Source of the DNA: Planctomycetes bacterium RBG_16_43_13
GTDB taxonomy: Bacteria; Planctomycetota; MHYJ01
Reading direction: 5' to 3'
Assembly: GCA_001828445.1 (NCBI GenBank)
Contig: MHYJ01000160.1
Span: 288 to 15,658, forward strand
Length of the DNA stretch: 15,371 nucleotides
Shown: positions 1 through 6,989 of the stretch, piece after piece
How the letters are laid out: each line of letters opens with the position of its first letter
Numbering within the stretch: position 1 is the stretch's first letter
Translations under genes and position numbers: made by a program
The notes under the pieces: model-generated
The model's input: the letters and a program-made list of their open reading frames with translations, nothing else
What the model was told of the DNA's origin: nothing
Databases searched by the model: none

Positions 1-1
1 G

Positions 2-172
2 ACAATGGCACAGGCGGCGCTGAAATTCGTCCTTGCGAATGATGTCGTTTCTACTGCTATACCAGGTGCAAAGACGCCCGAGCAGGTGGCTGACAATATA
101 GCCGCCTCGGACGCCGAATATTTTAGCAAACAGAATATGGACAGAATATTTGAGATTGTAGGTAAGAAATAA
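2..172 (+). CDS. Aldo/keto reductase, C-terminal fragment (5' end outside window)
   Basis: An open frame enters from the left edge and ends at TAA, giving 56 visible residues. The string AIPGAKTPEQVADNIAA is the typical C-terminal NADP-binding part of aldo/keto reductases, in which I-P-G-(A/T)-(K/R/S) and a following E-Q-(V/L)-x-x-N grip the 2'-phosphate region of the cofactor. The family reduces aldehydes and ketones with NAD(P)H in the cytoplasm; the substrate cannot be told from this end. The stop lies 12 nt before the DJ-1/PfpI gene on the same strand, so the two are probably cotranscribed, which would fit a shared role in carbonyl or redox stress (inference). Confidence 0.85.
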   Translation, partial: TMAQAALKFVLANDVVSTAIPGAKTPEQVADNIAASDAEYFSKQNMDRIFEIVGKK

Positions 173-176
173 GGAG
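171..176 (+). promoter_or_regulatory. Shine-Dalgarno site of the PfpI gene
   Basis: AAGGAG overlaps the stop codon of the reductase gene and lies 8 nt before the ATG at 185. It fixes that ATG as the start and suggests translation is passed on from the upstream gene. Confidence 0.8.
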
Positions 177-184
177 ATGGGATT

Positions 185-706
185 ATGGAACTAAAAGGCA
201 AGACGGTAGCGATATTAGTCGAGGATTTATATCAGGAGCTGGAGGTGTGGTATCCGCTCTATCGGCTCAGAGAGGCGGGGGCGGAGGTTGTAGTAGTCGG
301 GACGGGCAAGAAATCGTATAAGAGCAAGCTCGGTTATGAGGTTCAGCCGAATGCAGATATAAATGATGTGAAGGCAGGGGATTTTGATGGCATAATAATT
401 CCTGGCGGCTACGCACCAGACATACTCCGCAGATTTCCAGCGGTGAATGAATTTGTTGCGGATGTTTTCAAGCGAGGTGGTGTAGTTGCCGCTATATGCC
501 ACGGGCTATGGGTGTGCGTCTCGGCGAGGATACTAAAAGGCAAGAAGGCGACGTGCTTCTTCGCAGTAAAGGATGACGTGATAAATGCAGGTGCAACGTA
601 TTTGGACAAGGAGGTAGTGGTGGACGGCAACCTCATCACCTCCCGCAAACCAGATGACCTGCCCGCATTTATGAGAGAGACGATAAGGATGATGAAGGGG
701 GTATAG
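185..706 (+). CDS. DJ-1/PfpI family protein (glyoxalase III / protease-like)
   Basis: This 173-residue protein has the full PfpI layout. Glu13 is in the first loop (LVEDLYQ), the glycine turn IIPGGYAPD is at 71-79, and the nucleophile elbow AAICHG is at 102-107 with Cys105 followed by His106, the Glu-Cys-His arrangement of PfpI-type enzymes. The closing motif ITSRKPDDLPAF at 151-162 is also typical. Family members have been described as proteases, glyoxalases or deglycases, so the reaction here is open. The usual Pro after C-H-G is Leu in this protein. Length matches the family (about 165-175). It follows the aldo/keto reductase gene closely, and its last 38 bases overlap the oppositely oriented YgfZ-like gene. 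Confidence 0.92.
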   Translation: MELKGKTVAILVEDLYQELEVWYPLYRLREAGAEVVVVGTGKKSYKSKLGYEVQPNADINDVKAGDFDGIIIPGGYAPDILRRFPAVNEFVADVFKRGGVVAAICHGLWVCVSARILKGKKATCFFAVKDDVINAGATYLDKEVVVDGNLITSRKPDDLPAFMRETIRMMKGV

Positions 707-1784
707 TATAGTTCGGTTTATAAAACGGTAGTTTAGTAACTACTGCAGGGAGGTGCATATCGCCACATCTTATCACTAATTTTGTATCTACTTGTTTATA
801 CTCTCTCCTGACATATCCAAGTGCGATGGGCACGCCCAATAATGGCGACCGCACAGCACTCGTTACACGCCCGACCTCTCCGCCTTCCATAGAGCAAATC
901 TTATCACCGCTATTCGGCATCAAATCACCCTCCATAGTCAACCCCACCAGCCGCCTCGCCACATCTCCATACGTCTTTATCCTCTGTATTATCTCCTGAC
1001 CTATGTAGCAACCCTTACTATAACTAATCGCCCTCTCCTCTATCCCCGCCTCTGTGGGTATGTTGCTCTCGTCCATATCCACGCCCCAGAGCGGGACGCC
1101 ATTCTCTATGCGGAGAATATTAAGCGTGGACAAGCCAACGGGCTTTGCTCCCATCTCCCTCCAGAGTTTAATCGCAGTATCCGTAGAGGCAAAAATTTCA
1201 TAGCCATCCTCTCTCGTATATAATGTCCGTGCAATGATAATTTCCCTGCCGCTAAAATTATATTTGGTATGATGATACTCTTTTAAATCAGGCAGTTCTT
1301 CTGGTAGCAGTTTATTTAGCATCTTGCGGGCAAGGGGACCGTGCACCGCAATCAAGGAGGTCTCGCCTGATGCGTCTTTTATAACCACATCATCCATAAC
1401 TATAAGTTTACTCAGTGTCTGTATAACCGTTTTCTTCGTCTCATAAGGCAGGTCCAATAAAATAGAGTCCTTCATTATATATATTTTTACGTCCGATATC
1501 ATCCTACCCTGCCATGTTATGAAAGCGGCATAACAGCCCTCGCCGACTTTCAATCTCTTGACATCATTTGTAACCATACCGTGGATGAATGACACCCTGT
1601 CTCTACCTGTTATCTGCAATCGTGCCCTGTAGGATAAGTCCGTCATACCAACATTCTTACGGACAGCATTATATTCTTCCGCAGGGTCTGCAAACTGTTC
1701 AGGTAGTTCCCAGCCGTTGTGGATAGAAAAGTGTGCGCCCTCTCGCTTTTGCGTATCGTAGAGAGGTGTTCTTTTGATTTGCAT
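669..1784 (-). CDS. ygfZ: YgfZ/GcvT-like folate-binding protein
   Basis: A protein of 371 residues in the aminomethyltransferase (GcvT) fold family. It carries the YgfZ signature KGCYIGQE at 257-264, with the conserved Cys at 259, and a YgfZ-type QGRMISD stretch at 92-98 where true glycine-cleavage T-proteins have a GG-x-x-DD stretch. YgfZ uses tetrahydrofolate and helps build or repair certain Fe-S enzymes; neighbouring mqnC is an Fe-S radical SAM enzyme, but a link is only speculation. I chose the ATG at 1784 (M-Q-I-K-R-T-P-L-Y-D) over a TTG at 1805 because family members begin near this point; neither has a clear ribosome binding site. At 371 residues it is nearer GcvT in length than E. 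coli YgfZ. The last 12 residues, rich in Ser and Leu, lie antisense to the end of the PfpI gene and look like an unconserved extension. Confidence 0.85.
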   Translation of the reverse strand: MQIKRTPLYDTQKREGAHFSIHNGWELPEQFADPAEEYNAVRKNVGMTDLSYRARLQITGRDRVSFIHGMVTNDVKRLKVGEGCYAAFITWQGRMISDVKIYIMKDSILLDLPYETKKTVIQTLSKLIVMDDVVIKDASGETSLIAVHGPLARKMLNKLLPEELPDLKEYHHTKYNFSGREIIIARTLYTREDGYEIFASTDTAIKLWREMGAKPVGLSTLNILRIENGVPLWGVDMDESNIPTEAGIEERAISYSKGCYIGQEIIQRIKTYGDVARRLVGLTMEGDLMPNSGDKICSMEGGEVGRVTSAVRSPLLGVPIALGYVRREYKQVDTKLVIRCGDMHLPAVVTKLPFYKPNYTIPPSSSLSSLS

Positions 1785-1822
1785 TTGGTTTAGGATTATC
1801 TGCAATTATTAACACTGTATCA

Positions 1823-1851
1823 TAGAAAATCAATCCCGTTTATTGTATAAC
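1823..1851 (+). promoter_or_regulatory. Candidate promoter of the 518-residue protein gene
   Basis: A -10-like TATAAC (1846-1851) lies only 8 nt before the ATG at 1860, with a weak -35-like TAGAAA (1823-1828) at 17-nt spacing. There is no Shine-Dalgarno site. If used, the transcript would start almost at the ATG. Sequence-only prediction. Confidence 0.4.
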
Positions 1852-1859
1852 TCTACACT

Positions 1860-3416
1860 ATGGATAAGAAGGTAACCCAGTTGGTCGAGAGGTTCATTAG
1901 TATAAGGGGCGATAATCTTGCCCCGCCTGAGACACGGAAGGAACTCTTAGAGCCGATAGAGAATCTCGACAAGGTTTACTGGAGCGAGGTGGGGAGGATT
2001 TTCGACACCGCATTAGATATAAATCCAAACAGCATCATATTAGACAAACAAGAGCGATTAATCGTAGATAGCGGACTGCTCGATGACAGGATTATAGCCA
2101 ATCCACAGAACGTTCGGAATGCACTATTAAAAGAATTATACGCAGATAGCGGGGCAAACCGTTTCTACTTCTCGGAGTGGCTCGCTGAACGTTACAGGGC
2201 GTTTGTATTGTATGGAGAAGTAGAGGCATCCTTTAAGGAGATGGAGAGCAAGGATAAACGTCTCACTCTCTATAAAAAGGTGCGGCATCTATTCGTAAAT
2301 CTCCCCGGCGTATCGGATAAAATAACAGAAATGTTACTTAGCGGGAAAATAGACGAGGCAATAAATATAAGCGAACAGGACGACCGTAAGAATAAACTGA
2401 TTGACCTACGTTCCAAGATACTCGCACTGGCACGTTACAAGGCAAAGACGGACTCGGACCTCAACCTGTTTGACCAGCTTGCGAGCGTAGATAGAACTAT
2501 TATGAGTGAGCAAACATCATCTATTCAGTCAACTAACTCAGGAAGCAAAGTAGCTACCGCCAAAAGGACAGAGTTTGTGAGGAGGGAGATACGATTGGTC
2601 AGGTCGCTACTTAAGCTTGGTATCTCCGGCTCCGGCTTATTTAGGACGCACTCGGTCCTACTATCCGATAAAAAGCGTATGACGAAGAATGGCATATCAG
2701 AGATACTTGCTCTGGTCAGGGATGCAGACCCACACATACCAAGCACACCGAGTATATTGATAGCCCCTTATATAGGGACTGGATTCTATGAATGGGATAG
2801 GAACACCGTCTTCGTCCCGCTTATCTCCACGCGCTCGGAGGAGGAGTCAATAGTTACAGGATTAGCAAATTTTAGGATTATGTTGGATACGCTCCAGGAC
2901 GAAGGGAGAATTAAAAGTGCCTATGAGAGGAGATTCGGCAGTAAGGACTTTCGGGAGAGTTTTATAAATGATTACAAGAACTGGGTTCTCCATATCGGAC
3001 GAGGATTTAGGGGCTCTATGGATGCCGCCAGATATGAGTTCTTCAAGGATTATATAGGACCGTCAGCACAGGACCTCTTCGCTGTGGGAGAGACAGCAGG
3101 TATTTCTCCTGAGGAGCGTATAAACGTCATAAAGGAGTGCAGGGCAAAATTAAATAAGAAAGAAGGCGGTTTCTACGAGCATTATCGGCTCGCTATATGC
3201 TACTGGAAGGAAAATAGAGGAGGCGAAGCGATGGAGCAGATAGTAGAGGCAGTAAAGACGAACGATAAGGATGTCAGGGCGTTATTTAGTTTGGGTTATC
3301 TATATCAGTTAGGTGGTAGGACAGATAAAGCAACGGCTGCCTACAAGAGATGCGCTGACACGTCCCCTCATACTATCTGGTTTGCTTATGCAATGGATGC
3401 ACTGCAGAGATTGTAA
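1860..3416 (+). CDS. Unrecognised protein with C-terminal TPR-like helices
   Basis: I do not recognise the first 430 residues of this 518-residue protein. It has no signal peptide or membrane segment, so it should be cytoplasmic. Residues 1-210 look mainly helical, 211-235 are a Ser/Thr-rich linker, and 236-410 form a second mixed alpha/beta-looking region containing IAPYIGTGFYEW (301-312) and a run of acidic residues (EEES, 327-330). Residues 437-500 read as two TPR-like helix pairs: FYEHYRLAICYWKENRGGEA, then a unit starting DVRALFSLGYLY. TPRs usually bind partner proteins. The start is the first ATG after the divergent YgfZ gene. The gene precedes the ABC exporter on the same strand, separated by 47 bp holding a putative promoter, so joint function is possible but not shown. 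Confidence 0.75.
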   Translation: MDKKVTQLVERFISIRGDNLAPPETRKELLEPIENLDKVYWSEVGRIFDTALDINPNSIILDKQERLIVDSGLLDDRIIANPQNVRNALLKELYADSGANRFYFSEWLAERYRAFVLYGEVEASFKEMESKDKRLTLYKKVRHLFVNLPGVSDKITEMLLSGKIDEAINISEQDDRKNKLIDLRSKILALARYKAKTDSDLNLFDQLASVDRTIMSEQTSSIQSTNSGSKVATAKRTEFVRREIRLVRSLLKLGISGSGLFRTHSVLLSDKKRMTKNGISEILALVRDADPHIPSTPSILIAPYIGTGFYEWDRNTVFVPLISTRSEEESIVTGLANFRIMLDTLQDEGRIKSAYERRFGSKDFRESFINDYKNWVLHIGRGFRGSMDAARYEFFKDYIGPSAQDLFAVGETAGISPEERINVIKECRAKLNKKEGGFYEHYRLAICYWKENRGGEAMEQIVEAVKTNDKDVRALFSLGYLYQLGGRTDKATAAYKRCADTSPHTIWFAYAMDALQRL

Positions 3417-3420
3417 TCAC

Positions 3421-3449
3421 TTGCAACAATAGACATAAAATCCTAAACT
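3421..3449 (+). promoter_or_regulatory. Candidate promoter of the ABC exporter genes
   Basis: TTGCAA (3421-3426), 17 nt, then TAAACT (3444-3449), ending 14 nt before the ATG at 3464, which has no Shine-Dalgarno site. The same hexamer pair at the same 17-nt spacing occurs before the 383-residue gene on the other strand. Each hexamer matches the sigma70 consensus at 4 of 6 positions. Confidence 0.4.
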
Positions 3450-3463
3450 ATAAAGCCAAATAT

Positions 3464-4372
3464 ATGAAACCCATCCTACAGACAGAGGGGCTGACCCGCC
3501 GTTTCGGGCGGCTTACTGCCGTTAATAACCTGACTATATCGGTTCAGGAAGGTGATATATACGGATTCCTCGGGCTAAATGGCGCCGGCAAGACAACGAC
3601 TATTCGTATGGCTCTTGGTCTAATCAAACCCACTGCTGGGGCTGTATCTATATTTGGCAAAGATGTGCGCCGCAACTTTATTGATGTGATGAGCGATATC
3701 GGTTCCTTAGTAGAATTACCTGCCTTCTATCCGAATCTGTCGGGATACCAGAACCTAAACGTCCTACGTATCACTGCGGGCGGTATCCCGGAGAAGCGGA
3801 TTGATGAGGCATTAGAAATTGTAGGACTGGCTGATAGAAAATACGACAAAGTCAGGACATATTCCCAGGGGATGAGACAGCGACTCGGCATAGCACAGGC
3901 GTTCCTCTCGAAACCCCGCCTTGTGATACTTGACGAGCCGACCAACGGACTCGACCCTCAGGGAATTAGCGATATCAGGAATACAATAAAGGGTATGAAC
4001 AAACGGGATGGTGTAACATTCCTAATCTCCAGTCACCTACTATACGAGGTAGAGATAACCTGCACACGTGTCGGGATGATACACAGGGGCAAACTCATAA
4101 TAGAGGAGCGGGTGGATAAGATTCTGGAAGAGAGCGTACAGGGGGTGAAAATACTTGCGGCGCCAAAGGAGCGGGCACAAGATATTACGAGAAGACAGCC
4201 CTATGTGAAGGAGGCAGTTGAACAGGAGGATGGAATGCTTTTAGCACGGTTGGATAAAATGAATTTCCATCTGCTGAACACAGAGCTGGTGAAGGCGGGA
4301 ATAGCGGTAAGCGAGTTCTCACCTTATAAGATGACGCTGGAGGAATATTTTTTAGCAAAGAGCGGAATATGA
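3464..4372 (+). CDS. ABC transporter ATP-binding protein (ABC-2 / BcrA-type exporter)
   Basis: A 302-residue ATPase that should power the membrane protein encoded next to it. It has Walker A GLNGAGKT (37-44), a signature motif in the variant form YSQGMRQR (133-140), Walker B VILDEP (154-159), D-loop GLDP (162-165) and the switch His191. The YSQGM form and the roughly 80-residue extension after the nucleotide-binding domain are typical of the BcrA/NatA-like ATPases that pair with ABC-2 permeases for export of antibiotics, lipids, sodium or polysaccharide precursors. The substrate cannot be read from sequence. The gene is followed after 10 nt by the permease gene. The start ATG has no ribosome binding site. 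Confidence 0.93.
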   Translation: MKPILQTEGLTRRFGRLTAVNNLTISVQEGDIYGFLGLNGAGKTTTIRMALGLIKPTAGAVSIFGKDVRRNFIDVMSDIGSLVELPAFYPNLSGYQNLNVLRITAGGIPEKRIDEALEIVGLADRKYDKVRTYSQGMRQRLGIAQAFLSKPRLVILDEPTNGLDPQGISDIRNTIKGMNKRDGVTFLISSHLLYEVEITCTRVGMIHRGKLIIEERVDKILEESVQGVKILAAPKERAQDITRRQPYVKEAVEQEDGMLLARLDKMNFHLLNTELVKAGIAVSEFSPYKMTLEEYFLAKSGI

Positions 4373-4375
4373 GGA
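4371..4375 (+). promoter_or_regulatory. Shine-Dalgarno site of the permease gene
   Basis: GAGGA overlaps the TGA of the ATPase gene and lies 7 nt before the permease ATG at 4383, indicating coupled translation of the two subunits. Confidence 0.7.
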
Positions 4376-4382
4376 AGTTATT

Positions 4383-5204
4383 ATGATATTTAGAATATCT
4401 CGTCTAATACGTGCAGAGTTTGTTAAACTAACATCGCAGTGGTTTTTCTATATAGCGATATGTCTAACAGCATCAATAGTGCCGCTTGCGATATATCTAC
4501 AGACACCGAGTAACGAAGGCGGATATGCCCAGCTGAATGCAATACAACTCTTTGCATACGGTGCAAAATACGGATTGAAGGTTGCCTCACTTTTCGTAGT
4601 CATATTTGCCAGTATGATATTTGCGGGAGAGTTTGACAAAGGAACTATAAAGTGTATCCTAACTCGCCCTGTTACACGGACGGATGTATTCATTGCCAAG
4701 TCGATAACAGCACTACTCCTATCTGCGATATTAGTAGCTATAGCTCTATATGTTTCTTTGCTATACGGAATAACGAGAGGAGAACTCGGCCACATCTGGG
4801 ATACGGATTTTTACCACATAAAGACGAATTACTCTGCCCTGACCGAGAACCTTACGAAAGCCATAATAATATCGCTTCCATCTTTTATAGCAGCCGTCTT
4901 CTTTGGCATATTAATATCAAACATTACAGAAAACTCCGGATACGCAGTAGCTATTTCGTTGACGCTCTTCATAGTCCTGGATTTACTTTCAGGATTTAGT
5001 TTCCTATCAGACAACGTAAAGTATATATTTAATTACTATCCGAGCTATGCACTCTCTGTCCTCGGAACTTATGTAGAAGGATATAGCACGTTAAAATGGA
5101 AAGAAAATATAACAAAATATTTTCTATCGATTCCTTTAGCATATAGCGCCCTATTCTCTGTGATTGCCTACTTTATTTTTCGTATGAAGAATATACAAAC
5201 ATAG
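4383..5204 (+). CDS. ABC-2 type permease, membrane subunit
   Basis: A 273-residue membrane protein with about six hydrophobic segments, near residues 19-39, 65-82, 108-128, 160-178, 186-206 and 248-266, the usual count for ABC-2 permeases. After segment 2 comes the family hallmark GEFDKGTIKCILTRPVTR (82-99), the cytoplasmic E-x-x-x-G-T-(I/L)-(K/R)-x-x-L-x-x-P-(V/I)-(T/S)-R motif that contacts the ATPase. It forms a half-exporter with the preceding ATPase, and two copies of each would make the working transporter. No periplasmic binding protein is encoded nearby, which fits export rather than uptake. Substrate unknown. Confidence 0.9.
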   Translation: MIFRISRLIRAEFVKLTSQWFFYIAICLTASIVPLAIYLQTPSNEGGYAQLNAIQLFAYGAKYGLKVASLFVVIFASMIFAGEFDKGTIKCILTRPVTRTDVFIAKSITALLLSAILVAIALYVSLLYGITRGELGHIWDTDFYHIKTNYSALTENLTKAIIISLPSFIAAVFFGILISNITENSGYAVAISLTLFIVLDLLSGFSFLSDNVKYIFNYYPSYALSVLGTYVEGYSTLKWKENITKYFLSIPLAYSALFSVIAYFIFRMKNIQT

Positions 5205-5214
5205 TTAATTTACT

Positions 5215-5243
5215 TTGACAACAGTAACAGGGTTAAATAACAT
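5215..5243 (+). promoter_or_regulatory. Candidate promoter of the EIIA-CBS / menaquinone gene run
   Basis: A perfect -35 hexamer TTGACA (5215-5220), 17 nt, then TAACAT (5238-5243), ending 11 nt before the ATG at 5255. No Shine-Dalgarno site precedes that ATG. It could drive the EIIA-CBS, mqnA and mqnC genes together. Confidence 0.5.
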
Positions 5244-5254
5244 CATAGAATATT

Positions 5255-6184
5255 ATGAAACTCTCTGCTTTATTAGACACCCGCCTTATAAAGTGCGGGC
5301 TTGAGGCACAGGATAAGGACTCTGCGCTTACCGAACTTGTAAAGCTACTCATCGGCTATGATGCCACTATATCCGAGCAAGGTATTCTTTCAGCGTTAGC
5401 CGACAGAGAGAAACTAGGCCCATTCTCGCTTGGAAAGGGAATTGGGTTCCCGCATGCAAGGACTGATAGCGTAAAGGACTTGCTAATCGTAATGGGAACA
5501 TCTCAAAACGGCATCGACTTCCGTTCACCAGACGGTCAAAAAGCAAAGGTTATAATCTTGTTTATAATACCAAAAAAACATTCAAATCTATATCTGCATG
5601 CCTTTGCCGCTTTTCTTAATTTCTTCTCACTTGAGGTAAATCTACTAAAGGTGGCAAGTGCAAAAACACCGGCAGAGGTAATAGGATATATTGAATCTTC
5701 AGGCACAAGATTCAAAGATACTACCGTTGTAAAAGATATTATGGAGAGGACTTTAGCTACTCTAAACATAAGAAATACCGTGAAAGATGCTATAGACCTA
5801 TTAAACTCTTCCAAACTTGACACACTTCCGGTTGTAGATGATGAGGGCATATTACAAGGAGAGATTACCTCACAACAGATAATACAGCTTGGCGTCAGAG
5901 AACATATGCTATCTCTTACAAATGCAACACTACTTGCTTCCAGCGAACCATTCGATAACTTCCTTAAAGTGCATGGAGAAACAGGAATAGAAGGACTATT
6001 AAGTAGAACCGTAATTAACGCATCTAAAACCTTCCAAGAAGATGAGCCAATATTGGAAGTAGCAATTAAAATGGCTAAAGATAATATTAAAACCGGTTAC
6101 GTAGTAAAGGATAAAAAGATAGTCGGCGTGATACATATAAACGATGTCTTAAAGAAAATAACCGGCTATAAATCGACAGTGTAA
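5255..6184 (+). CDS. PTS EIIA (fructose/nitrogen type) domain fused to a CBS pair
   Basis: A 309-residue cytoplasmic protein. Residues 1-150 form a PtsN/fructose-type EIIA domain: GIGFPHAR at 62-69 places the phosphorylatable His at 67, and IIPKKHSNLYLHAFAAF follows as in the family. Residues 157-215 and 250-305 form two CBS motifs, which normally pair to bind adenine nucleotides; the second keeps the GVIHINDVL ending, while the first ends GEITSQQII with Gln in place of the usual acidic residue. No EIIB, EIIC, HPr or EI gene is nearby, so a regulatory role, joining a phosphoryl signal to adenylate charge, is more likely than sugar transport (inference). It lies 22 nt before mqnA on the same strand. 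About 30 residues between the CBS motifs are unassigned. Confidence 0.88.
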   Translation: MKLSALLDTRLIKCGLEAQDKDSALTELVKLLIGYDATISEQGILSALADREKLGPFSLGKGIGFPHARTDSVKDLLIVMGTSQNGIDFRSPDGQKAKVIILFIIPKKHSNLYLHAFAAFLNFFSLEVNLLKVASAKTPAEVIGYIESSGTRFKDTTVVKDIMERTLATLNIRNTVKDAIDLLNSSKLDTLPVVDDEGILQGEITSQQIIQLGVREHMLSLTNATLLASSEPFDNFLKVHGETGIEGLLSRTVINASKTFQEDEPILEVAIKMAKDNIKTGYVVKDKKIVGVIHINDVLKKITGYKSTV

Positions 6185-6206
6185 ATAGGTAGATTATTCA
6201 CATCTT

Positions 6207-6989
6207 ATGTATCGAATTGGTTGCGTTCCATATCTAAACGCCAAGCTGCTTACCTATAAAATAACGCAAAACAAGGATATAGATTTAATATTGAGACCTC
6301 CAAGCCAATTAGCCAAATTGGTAAGAAATGGCAAATTAGACGCAGTGCTCCTACCAAGCATAGAATACTTTAGACATAATGACTATATGATAATATCTCG
6401 GTCTGCTATTACTTCACATAAGAAAACAGGTAGTGTTAGATTATATCACAAGAAAGCAATACCATACATAAAGACAGTTGCTTTAGATATTAACTCTTCT
6501 ACCTCAAACGCATTAGCAAAGATATTGTTGGAGAAAGTGTATAAAATAAACCCTAAATATATAACGCACAATCCGACTACATCTAAGAATGTTAATGCGG
6601 ACGCTATGGTCACCATAGGAGACATATCCTTTAAATATTCTACAATGCCATATATTGACCTTGGCTCAGAATGGTATAAGTTTACTAAATTACCATTTGT
6701 ATATGCGATGTGGGTCGTAAATAGAAAGTTTGCCACTGACACGAAGAAACTACTTTATCTCAAACATATTCTTACTACCTCCAAGAAAAATGGTGTGAAA
6801 GCAATCAACCAGATAGCGCGAGCCGAAGCAAAGATACTTGATTTGTCTCCAACCTTTTGTCTACAATACCTGACCGACTGCATACGATACAATTTAGGCA
6901 AGAAAGAGATAGGGGGATTAGTGCTATTTCATAAGTACGCATCTGAACTCGGTTTATGTAAGGAGGACAAGACGATTGATTTCGTGTAA
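6207..6989 (+). CDS. mqnA: Chorismate dehydratase MqnA (futalosine menaquinone pathway)
   Basis: MqnA dehydrates chorismate to 3-[(1-carboxyvinyl)oxy]benzoate, the first step of the futalosine route to menaquinone. The 260-residue protein has the family pattern: the opening RIGCVPYLNAKLL, a PSIEYF segment at 50-55, NSSTSNALAKILL at 96-108, VTIGD at 135-139, and DLGSEWYKFTKLPFVYAMW at 151-169. Length is normal for MqnA and it has the periplasmic-binding-protein-like fold of the family, without a signal peptide. The coding sequence is strongly A/T rich and Lys-rich compared with the PfpI and 518-residue genes. Its 3' end contains the ribosome binding site of mqnC and overlaps that gene by 14 nt, so the two enzymes are translationally linked. 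Confidence 0.93.
   Translation: MYRIGCVPYLNAKLLTYKITQNKDIDLILRPPSQLAKLVRNGKLDAVLLPSIEYFRHNDYMIISRSAITSHKKTGSVRLYHKKAIPYIKTVALDINSSTSNALAKILLEKVYKINPKYITHNPTTSKNVNADAMVTIGDISFKYSTMPYIDLGSEWYKFTKLPFVYAMWVVNRKFATDTKKLLYLKHILTTSKKNGVKAINQIARAEAKILDLSPTFCLQYLTDCIRYNLGKKEIGGLVLFHKYASELGLCKEDKTIDFV
6960..6966 (+). promoter_or_regulatory. Shine-Dalgarno site selecting the TTG start of mqnC
   Basis: AAGGAGG, the strongest ribosome binding site in the window, lies inside mqnA 9 nt before TTG at 6976. No ATG is placed suitably, so this site defines a TTG start for mqnC. Confidence 0.8.

Noticed and set aside
1782..1805. TTG start at 1805 for the YgfZ-like gene
   Set aside because: It adds seven residues without family support or a ribosome binding site; the ATG at 1782-1784 matches the usual beginning better.
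5255..6184. Sugar-transport PTS operon
   Set aside because: No EIIB, EIIC, HPr or EI gene is present in the window; only the EIIA domain is seen, fused to CBS motifs.
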